Assembly: GCA_947168065.1 (NCBI GenBank)
Contig: CAMVKH010000001.1
Span: 186,001-250,000, forward strand
DNA from: an uncultured Bacteroidales bacterium
GTDB taxonomy: Bacteria; Bacteroidota; Bacteroidia; Bacteroidales; UBA932
Direction: 5' to 3'
DNA: 64,000 nucleotides
In this document: piece after piece, positions 1-8,968 of the stretch
Position numbering within the stretch: the stretch's first letter is position 1
How the letters are laid out: the number at the start of each line of letters is the position of its first letter
Program-made: the position numbers and the translations under genes
Notes under the pieces: generated by a model
What the model saw: only the letters and a program-made list of their open reading frames with translations
The model's database searches: none
What the model was told of the DNA's origin: nothing

Positions 1-972
1 TCCTTTGTAATCCTTGTCGTTCCACCAGTTGATCAGCACTTCGTAGTCTGCGGCAGGATAGCCGATGCGCCAATAGAGCTGCGGCACGATGTAGTCGATG
101 TAACCTTTCTCAGCCCAACCCGGCACGTCGGCGAAAAGCTGGTCGTAGTTCGACAGTCCGTTGGTTTCACTCCCCTCCGGATCATCTTTCTTGTTGCGAT
201 GGATGCCGAAAGGCGAGATACCGAAACGCACCCAGGGTTTGATGGCCTTGATCGTGTCGTTGACAGCGTGGATGAGCGTCTCCACGTTATTGCGCCGCCA
301 GTCATTCTTCTGCCAGTATTCGAAACCCTGCGCCGCACCGTAACGGGCGAAGGAGGTATCGTCGTGGAACTCCTCGAATTTCTCGGGGTAGGGATAGAAA
401 TAGTCGTCGAAATGGATGGCATCCACGTCGTAGCGCGTCACGATGTCGGCAATTACATTCACGGTATGGGCCACCGCTTCCGGCTCGCCCGGATCGAAGT
501 AGAGCTGCTTCCCATAGCGCTTGAAGATCTCGGGCTTGCGGAAATACAGATGGTCCGGATGGAGCTGCTCCTTGTCGTTGGATGTCACCCGGTAAGGATT
601 GAGCCAGGCGTGGAGTTCCATGCCCCGGGCATGGCATTGCTCGATCATGAACTGCAGCGGATCCCAGAGCGGATCGGGCGCAACTCCCTGCTCACCGGTC
701 ATAAAGCGGGTCCAGGGCTCGAGTTCCGACACATAGAAAGCGTCGGCCTGCGGGCGGACCTGGAAGATCACGGCATTGCAGCCCTGCGCCTGCAGCGCGT
801 CGAGCGTAGCGGTGAACCATTGCTGGATCTGCTCGCGCGAAAGGTTCTTGATTTGCTGGTTGCCTACGATGTGGAGCCAGGCACCGCGGAATTCGCGCTT
901 GGGCGGTTCCTGCGCGAAGGCAGGGGCAAAAGCCAGAAGGAGCGCAAGCAGGAAGGGAAGCGTTCTTTTCAT
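1..972 (-). CDS. GHL10-type glycoside hydrolase-like protein (3' end outside window)
   Basis: 324 codons are visible; the C-terminus lies beyond the window edge. Residues 1-20 form a signal peptide ending AFA before QE, so the protein is exported. The body fits the glycosyl hydrolase-like 10 family (PF02638 type): REFRGAW near residue 27, FQVRPQADAFY at 70-80, HAWLNPYR at 121-128 and FDDYFYPY at 188-195, where the paired Asp residues fit the active site of this TIM-barrel family. The ATG is 10 bases after the stop of the upstream alkaline phosphatase gene, so they are probably co-transcribed. The substrate cannot be read from the sequence; relatives act on cell-wall or polysaccharide glycans. 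Confidence 0.85.
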   Translation of the reverse strand, partial: MKRTLPFLLALLLAFAPAFAQEPPKREFRGAWLHIVGNQQIKNLSREQIQQWFTATLDALQAQGCNAVIFQVRPQADAFYVSELEPWTRFMTGEQGVAPDPLWDPLQFMIEQCHARGMELHAWLNPYRVTSNDKEQLHPDHLYFRKPEIFKRYGKQLYFDPGEPEAVAHTVNVIADIVTRYDVDAIHFDDYFYPYPEKFEEFHDDTSFARYGAAQGFEYWQKNDWRRNNVETLIHAVNDTIKAIKPWVRFGISPFGIHRNKKDDPEGSETNGLSNYDQLFADVPGWAEKGYIDYIVPQLYWRIGYPAADYEVLINWWNDKDYKG

Positions 973-981
973 CAGTGGGAA

Positions 982-2205
982 TTAAAACTGCACGCCCATG
1001 GCGGCACAGATCTTCTTGGGAATGTCGGTGTTGTCCTGACGTGCAGCGAACAATTCACTGCCCACGCCTTTGGCCCAGACCGGGACCGGACCGCCGCAAT
1101 GCGAGGTCGTGGTCCAGCCGATGCGGGCTTCCTCGTTGACGCTGTCGATCGATTTGGGATCGTTCATATACTGCTCCACATCGGTGGATGCCGAAGCGTT
1201 CTTGATCTTGTCGATGACCGTCAGGTCGAAGTTGTAGCCTTTGCGGCCCAGGGCGATACCGCCGGTCTCATGGTCGGCGGTCACGACGATCAGCGTCTCC
1301 TTGGGGTGACGCTCATAGAAGGCGTTCGCCACAGCGATGGCCTGGTCGAAATCGAGAATCTCGAAGATGGTGCCTGCCAGGTCCTGGCTATGCGCCGTCC
1401 AGTCGATCAGACCGCCTTCGGCCATCATGAAAAAGCCTTTCGGATTGCGCTCCAGCACGCTGATGGCGGCCTCCACGATCTGGGGAAGCGTCAACGCACC
1501 TTCAGGACGGCCCAGGGCATAGGGGCAGATCTCTTCCGAGTCTTCCGCCTGTACCAGGACGATGCGGTCAGCCTCTTTCTTGGCCTTGAAATCCTCATAG
1601 CCGTATGCCAGCGTATAGCCGCCTTCGGCAATCATATCGTAGAGAGACACGGGCTGATCCTTGTCCTTTCCTTTGGGATGGTAGAGTCCGCCGCCGGCGA
1701 AGAACTCGAAGCCGGTGGAAGGAATCTCCTTGCCGATCTCATAATAGTTGCCGCGTTTGATGTTGTGGCCGAAGAAAGCGGCCGGGGTGGCGTGGTTGAT
1801 CGGCGTGGTCGACATTACGCCCACACTGTAACCCGCCTCATGTATCTTGTATGCAATACTTTTCAAAAGGGTGGTCGAATCCGGGGCGATGCAGAGCATG
1901 CCGTTCTTGGTCTTCTCGCCCGTAGAGAGGGCGGTGCCGGCCGCCGAGGAGTCGGTAATGATACTGTTGGCCGAAAAACTGGTCGCTTCACCCATGACAG
2001 GGAATTGCGTGAAACACAGCGGATCCATGCCGATCACGCCGCGTTCCTGGGCCAGATAGGCCTCGGCAGCCGCCACATGGGTCGATCCCATGCCGTCGCC
2101 GATGAAATAGAACACGTATTTCGCCTTTGGAGCATCCTGCCGTCCGCAGGAGACCGCCATCAGGAGCAGGGCGGCCGCTGCCGTAATACGTAAAATCTTC
2201 TTCAT
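982..2205 (-). CDS. Alkaline phosphatase, lipoprotein
   Basis: 407 aa. The N-terminus has a lipobox ending at Cys20 (LMAVSC), so this is an exported, lipid-anchored enzyme. PhoA-superfamily metal and catalytic motifs are present: GDGMG at 36-40, TDSSAAGTA around 84-92 (catalytic Ser probably 86), EGGLIDWTAH at 263-272 and TADHETGG at 309-316. It hydrolyses phosphomonoesters in the periplasm or at the outer membrane to release phosphate. The length fits the compact bacterial form. A strong terminator separates it from the upstream exbD genes; the GHL10 gene follows closely. No Pho box was recognised. Confidence 0.92.
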   Translation of the reverse strand: MKKILRITAAAALLLMAVSCGRQDAPKAKYVFYFIGDGMGSTHVAAAEAYLAQERGVIGMDPLCFTQFPVMGEATSFSANSIITDSSAAGTALSTGEKTKNGMLCIAPDSTTLLKSIAYKIHEAGYSVGVMSTTPINHATPAAFFGHNIKRGNYYEIGKEIPSTGFEFFAGGGLYHPKGKDKDQPVSLYDMIAEGGYTLAYGYEDFKAKKEADRIVLVQAEDSEEICPYALGRPEGALTLPQIVEAAISVLERNPKGFFMMAEGGLIDWTAHSQDLAGTIFEILDFDQAIAVANAFYERHPKETLIVVTADHETGGIALGRKGYNFDLTVIDKIKNASASTDVEQYMNDPKSIDSVNEEARIGWTTTSHCGGPVPVWAKGVGSELFAARQDNTDIPKKICAAMGVQF

Positions 2206-2220
2206 AAATCAAACAGATAA

Positions 2221-2251
2221 AAGAAAGGGTGACACGAAGCCACCCTTTCTT
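2221..2251 (-). terminator. Rho-independent terminator after the exbB-exbD cluster
   Basis: A perfect 11-bp stem (AAGAAAGGGTG at 2221-2231 with its complement at 2241-2251) and a 9-base loop. On the minus strand a T-rich tail follows. It sits just past the stop of the last exbD gene and before the phosphatase gene, so it probably ends the Exb transcript. Confidence 0.75.
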
Positions 2252-2266
2252 TACGTCAAGCATTCG

Positions 2267-2752
2267 CTATTTCTGGACGCCGCCTTTGCGGGCGCCATAC
2301 ATGATCTTCAAGGCTGAGCACCGGCGAAGCTCCTGCTTCACATCGGTGATGATACCCATACGGGTATCCTGGTCGGCCTTGATGTTGACCTGCATGAACG
2401 GACGGTCGACCTCGGAGATCTTTTCACGTTCCGAGGCGATAAAGTCGCGGATCGGGCTCAGGTCGCTGTTGTCCTTGCAGATGACGTCGTTCAGCTGAAT
2501 ACGGGAATCTGTACCATACTCCTTCTGATACTGCTGCGAGGGAGTACCGATATAGATATAGGTAGCAAGATCCTTACGGTCGAGTTTCGCGATCTCGGAC
2601 GCCTGGGGCGTACGGACGCGCACTTTCGTCTCATTCTGACGCATGGAGGTACACACCATGAAGAACATCAGGATGATGAACACGATGTCCGGCAGGGACG
2701 AGGTATTCATCTGCGGAAGTTCGCCTTTGTTTTCTTTGATGAATTTAGCCAT
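2267..2752 (-). CDS. exbD: ExbD/TolR-family biopolymer transport protein
   Basis: 161 aa. A short cytoplasmic N-terminus is followed by one membrane segment at about residues 18-38 (PDIVFIILMFFMVCT), whose Asp is the proton-carrying residue expected in ExbD/TolR. A periplasmic domain follows (residues 40-161). With ExbB it would form the proton-driven motor that energises TonB-dependent outer-membrane transport or a Tol-like system. It is the second of two adjacent exbD genes, 11 bp apart, a doubling common in Bacteroidota. No tonB lies in the cluster, so the partner is encoded elsewhere. Confidence 0.88.
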   Translation of the reverse strand: MAKFIKENKGELPQMNTSSLPDIVFIILMFFMVCTSMRQNETKVRVRTPQASEIAKLDRKDLATYIYIGTPSQQYQKEYGTDSRIQLNDVICKDNSDLSPIRDFIASEREKISEVDRPFMQVNIKADQDTRMGIITDVKQELRRCSALKIMYGARKGGVQK

Positions 2753-2763
2753 ACTGAATCCTC

Positions 2764-3348
2764 CTATCTCTTTTTGACATCCTTAGGCTCGGCTTCGGAA
2801 ATACGCTGAGGGACTGCTTCGCGGACAGCGTCCTGCTGTTCCTCGTCGAGTTTCGCGTACTTTTTGCCGAAGGTCCTCATCGAGAAGTCGTCGCGGAGCT
2901 CATTGATGGCCTTCACCAGTTCGTTCTGGACGGTGATGTAGGCCTGGTATGTGGTACCGCGGTCATTCTGCAGCGAGATGACGCCTTTGGAAACAGGAAC
3001 CGGTCCGATGCCCTTGACTTCCTTGACTTCTTTCTCAGGGAGGTTGGGGTCATCGTTGGGGTTGGTCATGAATTCTTTAATCTTATCTTTCAGCTGGCTG
3101 ACATCCATCGGTACACCTCCGGCCAGAAGGCGGTCGTTCGAGTTGATCTTAACCTGGATGATGTTACGACGGTTGACTTGCTGGTCTTCCACCTTCTGAT
3201 CCTCAGGGGGAATCGGCGGGAGCTGGCGGGCAATACCCTCCTCCTTGTCCATCGTGGTCACCATCAGGAAGAAAATCAGCGCAATGAACGCGATATCCGC
3301 CATAGATGAGCCGTTAATTTCGGGAACCTTTTTCTTAGCCATAGCCAA
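2764..3348 (-). CDS. exbD: ExbD/TolR-family biopolymer transport protein, longer paralogue
   Basis: 194 aa. After a basic N-terminus (MAMAKKKVPEINGSS) comes a single membrane helix at about 17-36 (MADIAFIALIFFLMVTTMD) with the conserved Asp. The periplasmic part is longer than in the neighbouring paralogue and ends in a charged tail rich in Glu, Lys and Arg. The two ExbD proteins may form a hetero-oligomer with the ExbB encoded upstream. It starts 2 bp after the stop of the small membrane protein gene, so the cluster is tightly packed. Confidence 0.88.
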   Translation of the reverse strand: MAMAKKKVPEINGSSMADIAFIALIFFLMVTTMDKEEGIARQLPPIPPEDQKVEDQQVNRRNIIQVKINSNDRLLAGGVPMDVSQLKDKIKEFMTNPNDDPNLPEKEVKEVKGIGPVPVSKGVISLQNDRGTTYQAYITVQNELVKAINELRDDFSMRTFGKKYAKLDEEQQDAVREAVPQRISEAEPKDVKKR

Positions 3349-3350
3349 TA

Positions 3351-3809
3351 CTATTTTTTAACTGCGTTACGGATGGCGCTCCAGATCAGTGCCACGATGG
3401 CACCGCCCACAGCGAGATACGTGACAAAGAGCACTGCATCGGCAATCTTGAAGTCGCGCGGCGTGGTCGGCGTGTTGACGTCGATCGCGTTACCGGGCGC
3501 GAGCAGGAAGGCGCCGCCGACAATGACGACGATCGCCACAATGAGGAGGATCAGACGCAGAAGCTTCTTCTTGTTCTTGAACGCGGCAAAGAGCGGGAAC
3601 AGCAAGGTCACGCAGATTGCAAGAACAACCAGGGCATAGATCCAGTAAAGGAACGGGTTGAGCGAGGGCGCGTCGGTCGTCTTCGGATTGGCCGCGAAAA
3701 CGATGCCGAAGAGCACAAGCGAAACCACGAAGAGGATCAATTCCAGAATCTTCCAGGGTCTTGTCTCTCTTTTTTCGTTAGCTTCTTTCATAACAAAATC
3801 AAATGACAA
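3351..3809 (-). CDS. Small polytopic membrane protein between exbB and exbD
   Basis: 152 aa, no family recognised with certainty. Four hydrophobic segments are visible, at about residues 18-40, 50-72, 84-105 and 128-148, with short charged loops (KNKKK at about 75-80). It lies between exbB and two exbD genes with gaps of 16 and 2 bp, so it belongs to the same transcript. Comparable small membrane proteins occur at this position in other Bacteroidota Exb clusters. A role as an accessory of the motor complex is inferred only from this position. Confidence 0.7.
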   Translation of the reverse strand: MSFDFVMKEANEKRETRPWKILELILFVVSLVLFGIVFAANPKTTDAPSLNPFLYWIYALVVLAICVTLLFPLFAAFKNKKKLLRLILLIVAIVVIVGGAFLLAPGNAIDVNTPTTPRDFKIADAVLFVTYLAVGGAIVALIWSAIRNAVKK

Positions 3810-3825
3810 GTGTTGTTTTTGTTAT

Positions 3826-4623
3826 TTATTTGCTGTACTTGACAAGCATGTCGACGAGCGAGATGGAGGAGTCTTCCATATCCACGACGATCGTGTCGAT
3901 CTTGGAGATGATGTAGTTGTAGAACAGCTGCAGGATGATAGCGACGACCAGACCGCCGACGGTGGTGATCAGAGCGACTTTCATACCGCCAGCAACCAGT
4001 GCCGGGCTGATATCGCCGGCAACCTCGATGGCGTCGAATGCCTGGATCAGACCGAGCACCGTACCCATGAAGCCCAACTGCGGAGCGATACCGATAAACA
4101 GACCGATCCAGGAGAGGCCTTTTTCAAGTTTACCCATTTCAACGGAGCCGTACTCGATGACCGACTTCTCAGCTTTCTCGATGCCCTGGCCGTCCTTGAC
4201 GCGGAGCAGACCCTGGGTGAAGATACGGGCCACCGGGCCGGGGGTGTTCTTGCAGAGCTCGTAAGCTTTGTCGACACCGTCGTTCTTCAGGCAGTCTTCG
4301 ATCTTGTTGAGGAGTTTGGTGTTGTTGTTCTGTGCGATACTCAGTGTAATGATCTTCGCAATGGCGATGGCCAGACCGAGGATAAGGCACAACAGCACGA
4401 GGGCCATGAACGTAGCACCACCTTCGATGAACAGCTTCTTGAGCTGCTGGTGGATCGGCTGGTCATTCGGCGCGGCTGCGAACGGGTCGACGACCTCATC
4501 ATTGGCTTGTGCGACAGCTTCAGTCTGCTCGGCAGCCTGATTGTCCTGTGCAAAAGTCTTCTGGTACTCAGCAGAAATGGTCAGAAGGCCAATCACTGCC
4601 AAAAACATGAAAATTTTTTTCAT
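3826..4623 (-). CDS. exbB: MotA/TolQ/ExbB proton channel family protein
   Basis: 265 aa. A cleavable-looking signal peptide (residues 1-26) precedes a spacer and the ExbB core. Membrane segments lie at about 68-92, 158-185 and 208-232, with the conserved GTVLGLIQAF and TTVGGLVVAI stretches in the last two. The protein is the channel subunit of the ExbBD motor that uses the proton gradient to energise TonB-dependent receptors. It is the first gene of the cluster ExbB, small membrane protein, ExbD, ExbD. The 116-bp upstream gap is AT-rich and presumably holds the promoter; no clear TAnnTTTG box was fixed. Confidence 0.9.
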   Translation of the reverse strand: MKKIFMFLAVIGLLTISAEYQKTFAQDNQAAEQTEAVAQANDEVVDPFAAAPNDQPIHQQLKKLFIEGGATFMALVLLCLILGLAIAIAKIITLSIAQNNNTKLLNKIEDCLKNDGVDKAYELCKNTPGPVARIFTQGLLRVKDGQGIEKAEKSVIEYGSVEMGKLEKGLSWIGLFIGIAPQLGFMGTVLGLIQAFDAIEVAGDISPALVAGGMKVALITTVGGLVVAIILQLFYNYIISKIDTIVVDMEDSSISLVDMLVKYSK

Positions 4624-4739
4624 AGGTTTTTTGATTAATTATTAAACACTGTATTTAAATAGTTATAGTTTTCGGTCATTCTCGGCGCGGTCTCCGCCAA
4701 AAATTCTTTGCAATTTAACAATTTTTTCGGAAAGTATCA

Positions 4740-5774
4740 CTATTTCTCAGAAATTTCTCCACTTATGCTAATTTCCAGTTTTTTACTAACTTCCTTATTA
4801 TCAGAGTACTGACCCAAAAGAACAAATAATTTTGTCACGGCGGATTCGGTCGTCATGTCCCTTCCGCAGCAAACGCCGGCCTGGCGGAGGATGTCGCCGT
4901 TGGCATAGGCGCCCATATCGACGGCGCCTGCCTGGCACTGGGTGATGTTGACTACGATGCCGCCCCGGGCCGTGAAACCGGACAGCGCGTCGAGGAACCA
5001 GGGGTCCGAAAGCGAATTGCCCGAACCATAGGTCTCCAGCACCACGGCCCGCAGCCCCTCCGCAGAGAGGACGGCCCGCACAAAAGCCTCCGTGATGCCC
5101 GGAAAGATCTTCAGCACGGCTACCCGCGTATCGAGCTTCGTATGGATTTTAAGCGGCTTGCCCCATCTGCGCGGACGGTAGAGCGCCGTCGTATCGTATT
5201 TCACGTGGATACCCACTTCCGCCAGCACGGGATAATTGGCGGAGCGGAAGGCGCTGAAAGTCTCGGCGCTGTACTTGGTGGTGCGGTTGCCGCGGAACAG
5301 CTCGGTTTCGAAATAGATGCAGACCTCGCTTACATACGGGTGCCCCTGCGCGTCGCAGGCGGCGGCCAGTTCGAGCGAGTCGATGAGGTTCTCCTTGCCG
5401 TCGGTGCGCAGCATCCCGATCGGCAGCTGGCTCCCCGTGAAGATGACGGGCTTCTCGAGATTCTCGAGCATGAAGCTCAGCGCCGAGGCGGAATAGGCCA
5501 TGGTATCGGTCCCGTGCAGGACGACGAATCCAAAGTAGTCCTCGTAGTGGTCGCGGATGATGCCGGCCAGCTCCACCCAGAATTCCGGCCTGGCATCGGA
5601 CGAGTCGATGACCGGATCGAACGAGAGGGTGTCGATGTGGAAGTCGAACTTCCTGAGCTCGGGCACCTCCTCCAGGATCTGGGAGAAATTGAAGGGCTTC
5701 AGCAGCAGGGTTTCCGGGTCCTGCTTCATGCCGATGGTACCGCCGGTATAGATGAGGAGTATCTTTCTGTCCAT
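4740..5774 (-). CDS. ansA: Type I L-asparaginase
   Basis: 344 aa from the chosen ATG. The asparaginase signature TGGTIG is at residues 10-15 and HGTDTM at 87-92; TDGKEN near 124 completes the active-site region. The enzyme hydrolyses asparagine to aspartate and ammonia. There is no signal peptide, which fits a cytoplasmic type I enzyme. The ATG at 5774 is preferred because the family starts only a few residues before this motif; an ATG ten codons earlier would overlap tatD by 26 bp. The tatD stop is 4 bp upstream, so the genes are likely coupled. Confidence 0.9.
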   Translation of the reverse strand: MDRKILLIYTGGTIGMKQDPETLLLKPFNFSQILEEVPELRKFDFHIDTLSFDPVIDSSDARPEFWVELAGIIRDHYEDYFGFVVLHGTDTMAYSASALSFMLENLEKPVIFTGSQLPIGMLRTDGKENLIDSLELAAACDAQGHPYVSEVCIYFETELFRGNRTTKYSAETFSAFRSANYPVLAEVGIHVKYDTTALYRPRRWGKPLKIHTKLDTRVAVLKIFPGITEAFVRAVLSAEGLRAVVLETYGSGNSLSDPWFLDALSGFTARGGIVVNITQCQAGAVDMGAYANGDILRQAGVCCGRDMTTESAVTKLFVLLGQYSDNKEVSKKLEISISGEISEK

Positions 5775-5778
5775 CCAG

Positions 5779-6546
5779 TTATAGTTTGAAGAGTTTTTTC
5801 GCATTGGCGGAAGTCACGCCGGAGACGGTTTCCAACGGGAGATCCTTGATCAGGGCGACTTTTTCGGCGACGAGCCGCACATAGGAAGGTTCGTTGCGTT
5901 TTCCGCGGTAAGGTACGGGCGTCAGCCAGGGGCAGTCGGTCTCGAGAATCACATCCTCGAGCGACATCCGCTCCAAAGCGACGGCGACGCCGGCGTTCTT
6001 GTAGGTGACGACCCCACCGATGCCGAACTTGAAGTCGGCCAGGCCCAGCAGCCGCTTGTAGGACTCATAGCTCCCCGACCAGGCGTGCATCACGCCCCGG
6101 AAATCCACCCCTCGCAGGTCGTCGAGCACCCGGAAGAAGTCGTCGGTGGCTTCTCGCAGATGGATGATCACGGGCAGCCCGGCCTCGGCGGCCAGAGAGA
6201 TCTGTTCTTCCAGCACCCGGATCTGCTCCTTCACGAAGTCCTTCGACCAGTATTCGTCCAGACCGATTTCGCCGATGGCGTACCAGCGGCGGTCGGAAAG
6301 ATGCTGTTTGACGAAATCGAGTTCCTCCTGCCAGTTCTCCCCCACCGAGGTGGGATGCAGGCCGATGCAAGGATAGGCGAAGTCCGGCAACGCGTCGGCC
6401 ACGGCCAGCAGGGCGTCGTGGCAGGAGCGGTCGATGCCGGGCATCACGCAAGCCTCCAGACCGGCTTCGCGGGCACGCGAAAGCACCGCCTCGAAATCGT
6501 CGCGGAAAGCTTCGTCATAGAGGTGGCAATGGGTATCGATCAGCAT
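5779..6546 (-). CDS. tatD: TatD family metal-dependent hydrolase (DNase)
   Basis: 255 aa, the normal length of the family. Metal-ligand motifs are DTHCHLY at 4-10, IGEIGLDEYW near 97, the HLRE stretch near 130, and ETDCPWLTP near 203. TatD proteins are TIM-barrel, metal-dependent 3'-5' exonucleases or related phosphohydrolases in the cytoplasm, linked to DNA repair and turnover. It lies between dprA and the asparaginase gene with gaps of 15 and 4 bp, so the three are likely one transcript. Confidence 0.92.
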   Translation of the reverse strand: MLIDTHCHLYDEAFRDDFEAVLSRAREAGLEACVMPGIDRSCHDALLAVADALPDFAYPCIGLHPTSVGENWQEELDFVKQHLSDRRWYAIGEIGLDEYWSKDFVKEQIRVLEEQISLAAEAGLPVIIHLREATDDFFRVLDDLRGVDFRGVMHAWSGSYESYKRLLGLADFKFGIGGVVTYKNAGVAVALERMSLEDVILETDCPWLTPVPYRGKRNEPSYVRLVAEKVALIKDLPLETVSGVTSANAKKLFKL

Positions 6547-6561
6547 CGGAAGAAGAGTTTC

Positions 6562-7668
6562 CTACAAAGATAGCAAAAATTTGCTCCCATCGGCCACCAC
6601 ACGGCCCTCCAATTCGAGTTCCAGGAGCAGGATATTCGCCTCCCGGGCATCTACCCGCATCAGGGCTGCAAGCTCGTCGGCAGAGAGTGCCGTGCGGCTT
6701 TCCAGCTGTTTGAGCGCCTCCCGCCGCATAGGCGGGTCGTCGGGGCGCAGCAGCGAGGGACGGCGGGCGCGCGTGAGCGGCGCCGCCCAGCCCATCGCCG
6801 CGGGCAAGGTCCGCTCGTCAGCCACGAGCGTAGCCTCCTGCCGGGCGATCGCCCGGTTGCAGCCTTCGAACGATGCGTCCGTCGTCCGGCCGGGCACAGC
6901 GAAAGTCTCCCGGTTGTAGGAAGCGGCCAGCGACAGGGTGATCAGTCCCCCGCCCCGCAGGAATGACTCCGCCAGCAAAGTCGCGTCGGCCATCCCGGCG
7001 ATGATGCGGTTGCGGCGAAGGAAAGTGAACGCCACCGGCGCCGTTCCCCGCGGGAAATCGGTCACCAGTGCACCCCGCTCCAGAATCTGCCGGGCCATCT
7101 CGCGATGCTGCCGCGGATAAATCTCATCCAACCCACACGGCAACACCCCCACCGTCGGCAAATCCGAAGCAAGTGCCGCCTCGTGTGCACAGCCGTCGAT
7201 CCCCAGCGCAAGGCCGCTGACAATCAAGGGCTTTTCATCCAGTTCAGCCAGACTCTCCACCAGCCTGCGACAGGTTTCCCGGCCATACCATGTGGCCTTG
7301 CGCGTACCCACGACCGCCACGGCACGCGGCGCATTCAAATCGGCCGGCCCCTTGCAATAGAGCATCAGGGGCGCGTCCTCACACTCGGCCAAGCGGCGCG
7401 GATAATCCGTCTCCCCCAAGCCCAGCAAGCGGATGCCATACCGCTGCGCCCACGCTACTTCTCCGGCAGCCCACTCCAGCAACGCCGGATCACAAAGTTT
7501 GTCGACATACTCGCTTCCGCCTCGCAGCACATCAGAAAGGGCATCCCTCCCCGCTGCAAACACCCCTTCCGGACCCTCGAAAGCCGCCATCAACTGCCTC
7601 CCGACAGCACACTTGTACGCAAAGACCCGGCTCAACGCACAATAATAAACAGAAACACCGGACTCCAT
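6562..7668 (-). CDS. dprA: DNA-processing protein DprA
   Basis: 368 aa. The order is an N-terminal helical region, the Rossmann-like DprA core (VVGTRKATWYGR near 118, VSGLALGIDGCAHEAAL near 150-166, PCGLDEIYPRQH near 177), and a C-terminal winged-helix segment (about 305-368). DprA binds incoming single-stranded DNA and loads RecA during transformation; it is also kept in species not known to be competent. It heads the dprA-tatD-ansA group. The unusual hairpin at 7755-7899 lies upstream of its start. Confidence 0.92.
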   Translation of the reverse strand: MESGVSVYYCALSRVFAYKCAVGRQLMAAFEGPEGVFAAGRDALSDVLRGGSEYVDKLCDPALLEWAAGEVAWAQRYGIRLLGLGETDYPRRLAECEDAPLMLYCKGPADLNAPRAVAVVGTRKATWYGRETCRRLVESLAELDEKPLIVSGLALGIDGCAHEAALASDLPTVGVLPCGLDEIYPRQHREMARQILERGALVTDFPRGTAPVAFTFLRRNRIIAGMADATLLAESFLRGGGLITLSLAASYNRETFAVPGRTTDASFEGCNRAIARQEATLVADERTLPAAMGWAAPLTRARRPSLLRPDDPPMRREALKQLESRTALSADELAALMRVDAREANILLLELELEGRVVADGSKFLLSL

Positions 7669-7754
7669 ATCTTTTTTGGACGCAAGATACAGACTCCGGC
7701 CTCAACCCACCCGGCAAAAAAGCAATATCCTCCCGGAAGAAAAATCTAAAAAAA

Positions 7755-7899
7755 GCTTTTGCAGGAAGTCGAGTCAGCTATCGAGGCAAAAACCCATAGA
7801 CGCCCATGTCTCTGTGAATGGGAGGGGCCCAGCGAAGCTGGGAGGGATGAGCGAAGCGAAGGTTTTTGAATCGATAGCTGCGAGACTGAAGGCAAAAGC
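7755..7899 (-). ncRNA. Long imperfect hairpin with terminal T-run (candidate structured RNA or attenuator)
   Basis: Two arms of about 40 nt (7755-7794 and 7861-7899) are complementary in blocks of 8, 4, 10 and 8 pairs, separated by internal loops of 4x4, 4x3 and 2x2. A smaller hairpin (CCCAGC/GCTGGG) lies within the 66-nt apical part. Read on the minus strand, the last arm is followed directly by seven T residues, as in an intrinsic terminator. It lies between queA and dprA, so it could end the queA message, attenuate dprA, or be a stand-alone RNA. No known RNA family was recognised. Confidence 0.4.
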
Positions 7900-7917
7900 G
7901 CTCATAGTCCCCAGTAA

Positions 7918-8967
7918 TTAGATAATCAGCATAGCGTCACCGTAGGTGCCGAATTGATACTTTTCGTCGACGGCGACTTTGTAGGCGTTCATGATGTTGT
8001 GGTAGCCGCCGAAGGCGGCGGCGGTCATCAGCATCGTGCTGTAGGGCAGATGGAAATTGGTGACCATCGCGTCCGGAATCGAGAACTGGTAGGGCGGGAA
8101 GATGAACTTGTTGGTCCAGCCGTCGAAGGCGCGGATCTCACGCTTGGTGGTCACATACGTCTCCAGTGCGCGGACGACCGTGACGCCGACTGCGAACACT
8201 TTGTTGCCGCGGGCGCGGGCCCCGTTGACGGCCTGGGCCGTTTCCTCGGAGATCGAGTACTGCTCGGAGTCCATCTTGTGCTTGGAGAGGTCCTCCACGT
8301 CAACGTTGTGGAAATGCGCGTTGCCCATATAGAGCGTCAGGAAGGTGCGGTCGATGTCGTGGATCTCCATCTTCTTGAAGAGGATCTTGCTGAAATGCAG
8401 GCCGGCGGCCGGGCAGGCCACGGCGCCTTCCTTGCTGGCGAAGATGGTCTGGAAACGCTCCTTGTCGATTTCCTCGGCGTGCGGACGGATCCACTTGGGA
8501 ACCGGCAGCGAGCCCATCTGGTAGAGCGTCTGGCGGAACTCTTCGTAGGAACCGTCAAACAGGAAACGGAGCGTGCGGCCGCGGGAGGTCGTGTTGTCGA
8601 TGACCTCGGCGACCAGGGAGTCGTTCTCGCCGAAATAGAGCTTGTTGCCGATGCGGATCTTGCGTGCGGGATCGACCAGCACGTCCCATAGGCGCTGGTC
8701 GCGGTTGAGCTCGCGAAGCAGGAAGACGTCGATCTCGGCGCCGGTCTTTTCCTTGTTGCCGCTCATCCGGGCGGGAAATACCTTGGCGTCGTTGAAAACG
8801 AACAGGTCGTGCGGGGCAGCGTATTCGATGATATCCTTGAAAATCCGGTGCTCGATCTCGCCGGTGTCCTTGTGGACCACCATCAGACGGCACTCGTCGC
8901 GTTCTTCAGAAGGATATTTGGCAATCAGCTCATGGGGAAAATCAAATCCGAACTGTGATAATTTCAT
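7918..8967 (-). CDS. queA: tRNA preQ1(34) S-adenosylmethionine ribosyltransferase-isomerase
   Basis: 349 aa. The protein matches QueA along its length: the N-terminal KLSQFGFDFPHELIAKYPS stretch, an RDECRLMVV motif, VACPAAGLHFS near 185 and HLPYSTMLMTAAAFGG near 305. It transfers ribose from S-adenosylmethionine to preQ1 in the tRNA anticodon, giving epoxyqueuosine. No other queuosine genes lie nearby and no preQ1 riboswitch was recognised in the 62-bp upstream gap. Confidence 0.95.
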   Translation of the reverse strand: MKLSQFGFDFPHELIAKYPSEERDECRLMVVHKDTGEIEHRIFKDIIEYAAPHDLFVFNDAKVFPARMSGNKEKTGAEIDVFLLRELNRDQRLWDVLVDPARKIRIGNKLYFGENDSLVAEVIDNTTSRGRTLRFLFDGSYEEFRQTLYQMGSLPVPKWIRPHAEEIDKERFQTIFASKEGAVACPAAGLHFSKILFKKMEIHDIDRTFLTLYMGNAHFHNVDVEDLSKHKMDSEQYSISEETAQAVNGARARGNKVFAVGVTVVRALETYVTTKREIRAFDGWTNKFIFPPYQFSIPDAMVTNFHLPYSTMLMTAAAFGGYHNIMNAYKVAVDEKYQFGTYGDAMLII

Positions 8968-8968
8968 A

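Noticed and set aside
199-2193. Very long plus-strand open frame opposite the GHL10 and phosphatase genes
   Set aside because: It is antisense to two genes with clear catalytic motifs; its translation has no recognisable domain. GC-rich codon use leaves such frames open by chance.
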